Of a stretch of 10,255 nt of DNA, positions 6,028 through 10,255 are shown piece by piece. The notes under the pieces are model-generated. The model saw nothing but the letters and a program-made list of their open reading frames with translations. It did no database searches and was not told the DNA's origin. Position 1 is the stretch's first letter, and the number at the start of each line of letters is the position of its first letter. Source of the stretch: JBFWWW01 sp050245975 (GTDB lineage Bacteria; Pseudomonadota; Alphaproteobacteria; Rhizobiales; Hyphomicrobiaceae); contig JBFWWW010000143.1 of assembly GCA_050245975.1 (NCBI GenBank), forward strand, positions 1 through 10,255, in the 5' to 3' direction. The position numbers and the translations under genes are program-made.

Positions 6028-7433
6028 GCGGCGGCATCGAGACGGGTCGCGGCAAGCCACGCGTCGAGGTCGGCGAGCGCGCGGCGCGCCATCACGCGCT
6101 TGCGGGCGACGCCCTTCTCCTTGCCGCGGATGCGCGTGCCGGCTTCGTCGCGCTCGGGCGCCTCCATCGGCGGGAAGAGGCCGAAGTTGACGTTCATGGG
6201 CTGGAACGAGCGCGCGCCGCCCTCCTCCGCGCTGAGATGGCCGCCGGTGATGTGGGCGAGCAGCGCGCCGAACGCGGTCGTCGGCGGCGGGGCTGCGAGC
6301 GTGCGGTCGCGGCGCTCGGCGGCGGCGAAGCGTCCCGCCAGCAGGCCGATGGCCGCACTCTCCACGTAGCCCTCGCAGCCGGTGATCTGGCCGGCAAACC
6401 TGAGGCGCGGGTCGGCCTTGAGGCGCAGGCCGCCGTCGAGCAGCTTCGGGCTGTTGAGGAAGGTGTTGCGATGCAGCCCGCCGAGGCGCGCGAACTCGGC
6501 GCGCTCCAGCCCCGGGATCATGCGCAGCACGCGCGTCTGCTCGGCATACTTCAGCTTGGTCTGGAAGCCGACCATGTTCCAGAGCGTGCCGAGCGCGTTG
6601 TCCTGGCGCAGCTGCACGACGGCATGGGGGCGCCGGCCGGTGCGCGGGTCGGCGAGACCGACGGGCTTCATGGGCCCGAAGCGCAGCGTGTCGCGGCCGC
6701 GCTCGGCCATCACCTCGATCGGCAGGCAGCCGTCGAAGTAGGGCGTGCCCTCCCACTCCTTGAACTCGGTCTTCTCTCCCGCCAGCAGCGCGTCGATGAA
6801 GGCGGCATACTGCGCCTCGTCGAGCGGGCAGTTGAGATAGTCGGCGCCGGAGCCGGCAGGGCCCGCCTTGTCGTAGCGCGACTGGCGCCAGGCGATCGCC
6901 GTATCGATGCTGTCGTAGTGCACGATGGGGGCGATGGCATCGAAGAAGGCGAGCTCGCCCTCGCCGGTCAGCGCCTGGATGGCAGCACCCAGGGCCGGCG
7001 ACGTCAGCGGGCCGGTGGCGACGATGACGCTGTCCCACGCGGCGGGCGGCAGGCCCGCCACCTCGCGGCGGTCGATGGCGACGAGCGGATGCGCCTCGAG
7101 CGCCGCGGTCACGGCGGCCGAGAACGCGTCGCGATCGACGGCGAGCGCGCCGCCGGCCGGCAGCTTGCAGCGGTCGCCGGCGGCGAGGATGAGCGAGCCG
7201 GCGCGCCGCATCTCCTCGTGCAGCAGGCCGACGGCGTTGGTCTCCCAGTCGTCGGAGCGGAAGGAGTTGGAGCAGACGAGCTCGGCCAGCCCGTCCGTCT
7301 TGTGCGCATCCGTCATGCGCTGGGGGCGCATCTCGTGCAGCGTCACGGGCACGCCCGCACCGGCGATCTGCCAGGCCGCCTCCGAGCCCGCCAGTCCGCC
7401 GCCGACGACATGAATGGGCGCCTGATCCGTCAT
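6024..7433 (-). CDS. trmFO: TrmFO: folate/FAD-dependent tRNA (uracil-54-C5)-methyltransferase
   Basis: The 469-residue flavoprotein begins with an FAD-binding Rossmann motif (VVGGGLAGSEAAW, 9-21) and continues with LHEMRPQRMTDAHKTDGLAE (32-51) and LVCSNSFRSD (52-61, Cys54). FDGCLPIEVMAERG (233-246) carries Cys236, which by position in this motif corresponds to the catalytic cysteine of Bacillus TrmFO. Next come LRFGPMKPVGL, NMVGFQTKLKYAEQ (286-299), TGCEGYVESAAIGLLAG (351-367) and NVNFGLFPP (414-422). TrmFO uses methylenetetrahydrofolate and reduced FAD to make m5U54 in the tRNA T-loop. Both expected cysteines are present and the length is normal. The start is ATG 7433, directly before the FAD motif; the longer frame to 7580 adds 49 residues unlike the family and runs into ridA. 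No good Shine-Dalgarno site is visible. The gene is divergent from the RidA gene. Confidence 0.95.
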   Translation of the reverse strand: MTDQAPIHVVGGGLAGSEAAWQIAGAGVPVTLHEMRPQRMTDAHKTDGLAELVCSNSFRSDDWETNAVGLLHEEMRRAGSLILAAGDRCKLPAGGALAVDRDAFSAAVTAALEAHPLVAIDRREVAGLPPAAWDSVIVATGPLTSPALGAAIQALTGEGELAFFDAIAPIVHYDSIDTAIAWRQSRYDKAGPAGSGADYLNCPLDEAQYAAFIDALLAGEKTEFKEWEGTPYFDGCLPIEVMAERGRDTLRFGPMKPVGLADPRTGRRPHAVVQLRQDNALGTLWNMVGFQTKLKYAEQTRVLRMIPGLERAEFARLGGLHRNTFLNSPKLLDGGLRLKADPRLRFAGQITGCEGYVESAAIGLLAGRFAAAERRDRTLAAPPPTTAFGALLAHITGGHLSAEEGGARSFQPMNVNFGLFPPMEAPERDEAGTRIRGKEKGVARKRVMARRALADLDAWLAATRLDAAA

Positions 7434-7478
7434 TGGCGCGCACGCTAGAGCAAAAGGCGCGCGCACGAAACCCGAATA

Positions 7479-7505
7479 CTGGCAAGCCGCGCCGGCCATG
7501 CTATG
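7479..7505 (+). promoter_or_regulatory. Possible sigma-70-type promoter for the RidA-thioesterase pair
   Basis: CTGGCA (7479-7484) and GCTATG (7500-7505) are separated by 15 bases (16 if the -10 is read as CTATGA). The GCTATGA form is a usual alphaproteobacterial -10 variant. Transcription would begin near 7512, leaving a leader of about 40 bases with GAGGAG (7540-7545) before the ATG at 7552. The -35 match is only fair and the spacing short, so this is tentative. Confidence 0.35.
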
Positions 7506-7551
7506 ACGGCCCCGAACCACGTAAACCAACCGGACAAGCGAGGAGCCCCCG

Positions 7552-7899
7552 ATGAGCGTCACCAGACACGAACCCTCCAAGATCTATTCCAAGGTCGTCG
7601 AGGCCAACGGCTTCGTCATCACGTCGGGTATCGTCGCCGACGACATCAAGCAGGACGTGGCAGGCCAGACGCGCCAGGTGCTGAAGGAGATCGACCGCCT
7701 GCTGGCGCTCGGCGGCTCGGACAAGTCGCGCGCCGTCTCGGCCACCATCTGGCTCACCGACATCCGCCTGCGCGACGCCATGAACGAGGTGTGGATCGAG
7801 TGGACCGGCGGCAAGAACCTGCCGACGCGCGCGTGCATCGAGGCCAAGCTCGCGGACCCGCGCATGCTGGTGGAGATCGCCGTCACGGCGGTGAAGTAG
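7552..7899 (+). CDS. RidA/YjgF/UK114-family protein (enamine/imine deaminase-like)
   Basis: The 115-residue single-domain protein shows FVITSGIVADD (21-31), the central helix with a Q..QVLKEID pattern (about 39-48), SATIWLTDI (63-71) and PTRACIEAKLADPRMLVEIAVTA (91-113). Arg93 corresponds to the carboxylate-binding arginine of E. coli RidA (Arg105), and Glu108 to the conserved glutamate near the C-terminus. RidA proteins are trimers that hydrolyse reactive 2-aminoacrylate or related imines released by PLP enzymes or amino acid oxidases. The family has several subgroups (RidA and Rid1-7). This N-terminus is not that of archetypal RidA, so the exact activity is left open. The ATG follows GAGGAG by 6 bases. 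The thioesterase gene starts 18 bases downstream, so the two are probably cotranscribed. Confidence 0.88.
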   Translation: MSVTRHEPSKIYSKVVEANGFVITSGIVADDIKQDVAGQTRQVLKEIDRLLALGGSDKSRAVSATIWLTDIRLRDAMNEVWIEWTGGKNLPTRACIEAKLADPRMLVEIAVTAVK

Positions 7900-7917
7900 C
7901 CGGAGCCGGGAGACGTC

Positions 7918-8361
7918 ATGTCCAGCGAGCGCACACCGCCGGGCCGGCGGCAGGACTATCCGCACGTCCTCGACATCCCGACGCGCTGGATGGACAACGA
8001 CCTCTACGGTCACGTCAACAACGTGGTCTACTATTCGTATTTCGATACGGTGGTGAACCGCTACCTCATCGATGCGGGCGGGCTCGACATCCAGGCCGGC
8101 CGCATCATCGGCATCGCGGTGGAGACGATGTGCCGGTTCCACCGCTCGTTCGCCTATCCCGAGCTGGTGCAGGCGGGGCTCAGGGTCGGCCGCCTCGGCT
8201 CCTCGTCCGTGCGCTACGAGATCGGGCTTTTCGGCGCGGGCGAGAACGATGCGCGCGCGGAAGGCCACTTCGTGCACGTGTTCGTCGAGCGCGCCTCGAA
8301 CCGGCCGGTTCCCATCCCCGAGCCCATCCGCGCCGCCCTGCAAAAGATCGCGACGGCCTAG
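7918..8361 (+). CDS. Hot-dog fold acyl-CoA thioesterase (4HBT/YbgC type)
   Basis: The 147-residue product has the YbgC/4-hydroxybenzoyl-CoA thioesterase signature near the N-terminus: TRWMDNDLYGHVNNVVYYSYFD (22-43). The Asp in the D-x-Y-G-H-V-N core (Asp28) is the likely catalytic residue. A beta-rich stretch follows (IGIAVETMCRF, AGLRVGRLGSSSVRYEIGLF, GHFVHVFVE), ending in P.PIPEPIRAAL, which is common in this group. Such enzymes hydrolyse short- to medium-chain or aromatic acyl-CoA in the cytoplasm; the substrate cannot be read from the sequence. No Tol-Pal genes are nearby, so the classic tol-linked ybgC is unlikely. Start ATG 7918 has GGGAGA (7908-7913) just upstream. It follows the RidA gene by 18 bases. 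After its stop there are 153 bases before the next start and no clear terminator hairpin with a T-run. Confidence 0.9.
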   Translation: MSSERTPPGRRQDYPHVLDIPTRWMDNDLYGHVNNVVYYSYFDTVVNRYLIDAGGLDIQAGRIIGIAVETMCRFHRSFAYPELVQAGLRVGRLGSSSVRYEIGLFGAGENDARAEGHFVHVFVERASNRPVPIPEPIRAALQKIATA

Positions 8362-8514
8362 ATCGCCGCGGAACGCGACGCGCGGGAACCAACTGTGTCG
8401 AAAATGCAGCGCAGATGCGAAATCAGCCGCGTGCGGCAAAGCGGGCTTGTGAAAGCATTTTCAGAATCTGGCACTTATGGGCTCGGTTTGGATATTTCCA
8501 AGGAAAAGACGTCA
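8362..8514 (+). promoter_or_regulatory. Leader region of the small secreted protein gene, with inverted-repeat words
   Basis: GAAAATGC (8400-8407) and GCATTTTC (8455-8462) are exact reverse complements 47 bases apart. GCCGC-gt-GCGGC (8426-8437) sits between them, and TTGGA/TCCAA (8488-8492/8497-8501) surrounds the base of the ribosome binding site AAGGA (8500-8504). A TTGTGA (8447-8452) with ACTTAT (8473-8478) is promoter-like, but 20 bases apart. This region is AT-richer than its neighbours, as expected for a promoter. No single promoter can be chosen. Confidence 0.3.
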
Positions 8515-8874
8515 ATGAAGCTCCGCGTCCTGCTGTCGGCCGCCGCCGCCGTGTCTGTCGCCGCCTCCGCCGCAACCTGGGCCGTGCCCGCGAGCGCGGA
8601 CGAGACGGGCGTCGCCGTCATCCACACCTGGGTCAAGGTCGGCAAGAAGACGTGCATGCTCGACCACTACCATTACGGCAGCGGCACCGGCGCGACGAAG
8701 AAGGTCGCCCAGGCCGCCGCCATCAAGGATTGGGAAGGCTTCACCGCATTCGAGTACGGCACGTCCTGGGGCAACTTCCGCATCGCCAACAAGAAGAGCG
8801 AGAAGTGCACCGGCACCGACAAGGCCAAGGACTGGAAGTGCGACGTCGAGGCGCTCGCCTGCCGCCCGTTCTGA
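8515..8874 (+). CDS. Small secreted four-cysteine protein of unknown function
   Basis: The 119-residue product has a clear Sec signal peptide: MKLR, a hydrophobic alanine-rich core (about 5-27), and probable cleavage after ASA at 28. That leaves a mature protein of about 91 residues. It holds four cysteines (47, 98, 109, 116), consistent with two disulfides, a DHYHYGSGTGATKK segment (50-63) and an aromatic region WEGFTAFEYGTSWGNFRI (73-90). It ends CDVEALACRPF. I recall similar short exported proteins in Rhizobiales genomes, but no function. The start ATG 8515 is chosen because it begins the signal peptide and has AAGGA (8500-8504) 10 bases upstream; the longer frame from 8395 would put 40 residues before it. 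The gene is followed by a strong terminator and appears to be monocistronic. The periplasm, or secretion beyond it, is the expected location. Confidence 0.85.
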   Translation: MKLRVLLSAAAAVSVAASAATWAVPASADETGVAVIHTWVKVGKKTCMLDHYHYGSGTGATKKVAQAAAIKDWEGFTAFEYGTSWGNFRIANKKSEKCTGTDKAKDWKCDVEALACRPF

Positions 8875-8896
8875 CCGGCCGGCCGACGCGCCTGAA

Positions 8897-8948
8897 CTGA
8901 AAATCGCCGGAGCGGTCACCGCAAGTGGCCGCTCCGAAGCATTTTCAG
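8897..8948. terminator. Bidirectional intrinsic terminator between the secreted protein and EipA-like genes
   Basis: CGGAGCGGTCAC (8908-8919) pairs with GTGGCCGCTCCG (8925-8936) as a 12-bp stem with one G-T wobble and a 5-base loop. It is flanked by CTGAAAAT (8897-8904) and ATTTTCAG (8941-8948), which are themselves complementary. Read from either side the stem is followed by a short T-rich tract (ATTTTC), so it can serve both convergent genes, whose stops are at 8874 and 8959. Confidence 0.85.
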
Positions 8949-8958
8949 GACCGATGCC

Positions 8959-10218
8959 TCAGAACGGATTCCAGGTCGGCCGCGACGTGAAGCGGATGTA
9001 GCCGACGTTGGCGCCGAAGCGCAGGCCGATCCCGGTGCGGATGGGCGCCATGACGATGGAGCCGTTCGTCACCAGCGTCGCGCCGACGCCGCCGACGACA
9101 TAGGCCGAGCCGTCCACCACCGTGAAGGGCGCGTAAAGCCGCTCCGGGTTGTGCATGCGATAGATGAGGATGAGGATCTTCGACCCCTCACCGCCGATGT
9201 CGTAGCCCACCGACGGACCGTGCCAGAAAATCTCCTGCCGTCCGCCGGCGCGCATGTAGAGCGTGCCCGAGCCGTAGCGCAGGCCGGCGAGGAACGCGCC
9301 GCCGCCTTCCTTGCCGAGGATGTAGGCGGTGGGACGGCCCGCCTTGTGGAAGGCGTATTCGATCACGCTGCCGAGGTTGGCCGACAGCTTGCCGAAAAAG
9401 CCGGCGCTGGCGGCGCGGATCTCGTCGATGGTGTAGCCGTCGTCCTCGGGCGTCATGAGCGCGCCCGGCGGGAGCGACGGTGGCTGCGCGGACAGCGGCG
9501 GCGGCGGGCGATCGATGTCGGCGCGCTGCGAGGGCGCGGGGCCCGGCTCCGGTCTCTCGCCCTGGGCGGGCGGCAGCGTCTCGCGCCGCACCTGCGGCGG
9601 CGACGCCGGGACCGGCGGCGGCGGTGGCGGAACGGCAGCCTGCGGGGGCGGCGCGGGTTTGGGAGCGGGCCTGGCCGCCGGCGGCGGCAGCGACGCCTGC
9701 GCACCGGGGGCCTGCGCGCCGGGCGTTTCGCCCTTGCCGAGCAGGCGGTCGAGCTTGGCCAGCATGTAGGCCGACTTCGCCTTGACCGTCGCCTGCAGCT
9801 CGACGCTCGCAGCCGTCAGGTCGTCCAGCTTCGAGCAGTCCGGCGTGCCGTTGGGCGGCAGGGTGCCGAGCTCGTCCATGCGGGTCAGCAGCTCGTTCGA
9901 CTGGCGGTCGAAGGCCGCCGTCCTGTCGTCCTGCAGCGCCTCGTAGGCGCGCTCCTCGATCTGATCCTTGGGCCAGCCCTTCTTCGCGCCCAGCTCGCGG
10001 ACGCGCGCCTGGACGGCGGGCGCCTGCTGCGCGTTGAGCTTGCGCAGGGACGCGCCGACGCGATCGACGGCCGCCGCGAACTCCTCCTTGGTGCAGGTGG
10101 CCGCCGCGGCCGGCGCCGCGGAAAGTGCAACGAGCGAAAGTGCTGCGAGCAGAAGTCCGGCGAGCACGGGGGCGCCGAGGAGAACGCCCGCGCGAGGCAT
10201 GTGCCAGCGGTCAACCAT
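8959..10218 (-). CDS. EipA/DUF1134-family envelope protein with N-terminal helical domain and proline-rich linker
   Basis: The 419-residue product has an N-terminal signal sequence (hydrophobic 11-40, cleavage likely near AAA at 38-40). A charged helical domain follows (about 42-162) with two cysteines (42, 128), then a long Pro/Ala-rich low-complexity linker (about 165-256). The C-terminal domain (about 258-419) matches DUF1134: YTIDEI, FFGKLSANLGSVIEYAF, GRPTAYILGKEGGGAFLAGL, FWHGPSVGYDIGGEGSK, LYAPFTVVDGSAYVVGG and the ending TSRPTWNPF. In Brucella the DUF1134 protein EipA is a small periplasmic beta-barrel protein needed for envelope integrity. Those are usually about 200 residues, so this one is roughly double. 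ATG 10218 is chosen because GGAG lies 5 bases upstream; an upstream in-frame GTG at 10251 would place 11 residues before it. It is separated from its convergent neighbour by a terminator. Role in the envelope is inferred from the family. Confidence 0.9.
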   Translation of the reverse strand: MVDRWHMPRAGVLLGAPVLAGLLLAALSLVALSAAPAAAATCTKEEFAAAVDRVGASLRKLNAQQAPAVQARVRELGAKKGWPKDQIEERAYEALQDDRTAAFDRQSNELLTRMDELGTLPPNGTPDCSKLDDLTAASVELQATVKAKSAYMLAKLDRLLGKGETPGAQAPGAQASLPPPAARPAPKPAPPPQAAVPPPPPPVPASPPQVRRETLPPAQGERPEPGPAPSQRADIDRPPPPLSAQPPSLPPGALMTPEDDGYTIDEIRAASAGFFGKLSANLGSVIEYAFHKAGRPTAYILGKEGGGAFLAGLRYGSGTLYMRAGGRQEIFWHGPSVGYDIGGEGSKILILIYRMHNPERLYAPFTVVDGSAYVVGGVGATLVTNGSIVMAPIRTGIGLRFGANVGYIRFTSRPTWNPF

Positions 10219-10225
10219 CGTCACT

Positions 10226-10255
10226 CCACTTCCTGCCACTTCCGGGGCCACTTCC
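10226..10255 (-). repeat. Three short direct repeats GGAAGTGG ahead of the EipA-like gene
   Basis: On the minus strand GGAAGTGG occurs at 10255-10248, 10243-10236 and 10233-10226 (spacings 12 and 10). The copy nearest the gene overlaps the presumed ribosome binding site (GGAG, 5 bases before ATG 10218). More copies could lie beyond the window. They may be a binding-site array or a simple local duplication. Confidence 0.5.

Noticed and set aside
5940..7448. Plus-strand open frame of 502 codons opposite trmFO
   Set aside because: Antisense shadow; TrmFO has all catalytic motifs on the minus strand.
5227..7485. Minus-strand open frame of 752 codons through trmFO and opposite eda
   Set aside because: It is a shifted frame of trmFO and antisense to eda; no domain is visible.
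9453..9785. Small frames in both directions within the proline-rich linker region
   Set aside because: They are Gly/Ala/Arg translations of the GC-rich linker DNA of the EipA-like gene.
1..10255. tRNA, rRNA, insertion sequences or attachment sites
   Set aside because: No tRNA cloverleaf, rRNA segment, transposase or integrase sequence was recognised anywhere in the window.

Overview
The window is a high-GC chromosomal stretch of an alphaproteobacterium. The class is supported by a DUF1134/EipA-type envelope protein, an alphaproteobacterial-style short NAD kinase, a bactofilin, TrmFO, and an intergenic palindromic repeat of the GTCATCCCGG...GGGGATGAC type common in Rhizobiales-like genomes. 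I would place it in or near the Hyphomicrobiales, but the order is an inference. There is no sign of a phage, plasmid, transposase, CRISPR array or defence island. It reads as a compact, mostly housekeeping region.

Layout, left to right. (1) 2-337: the 3' part of a bactofilin gene. (2) 338-946: a gene-free stretch with a nested cluster of inverted-repeat units (391-620) and then a leader with two overlapping hairpins. (3) 947-2140: an unrecognised polytopic membrane protein whose six cysteines all lie in one large, probably periplasmic loop. (4) 2247-3224: a CorA-family divalent cation transporter. It converges with (5) a CitE/HpcH-type CoA-ester lyase (4105-3227, minus), which lies downstream of (6) a NAD kinase (4964-4182, minus). 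(7) Divergent from the kinase, cutA (5043-5378) and a KDPG/KHG aldolase (5386-6027) form a tight plus-strand pair. It converges, with a 4-bp overlap, on (8) trmFO (7433-6024, minus). (9) Divergent from trmFO, a RidA-family protein (7552-7899) and a hot-dog acyl-CoA thioesterase (7918-8361) form another pair. (10) 8515-8874: a small secreted four-cysteine protein. A strong bidirectional terminator separates it from (11) a DUF1134/EipA-like protein with an unusual N-terminal domain and proline-rich linker (10218-8959, minus).

The genes do not form one pathway. Themes are envelope maintenance (bactofilin, EipA-like protein, secreted Cys protein, Cys-loop membrane protein), metal handling (CorA, CutA), central and CoA-ester metabolism (aldolase, CitE-like lyase, thioesterase, NAD kinase), metabolite repair (RidA) and tRNA modification (TrmFO). 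The points most worth a second look are the domain architecture of the EipA-like protein, the Cys-loop membrane protein, the secreted four-Cys protein, and the inverted-repeat structures at 391-620, 2173-2202 and 8897-8948. I found no convincing novel multi-gene system.
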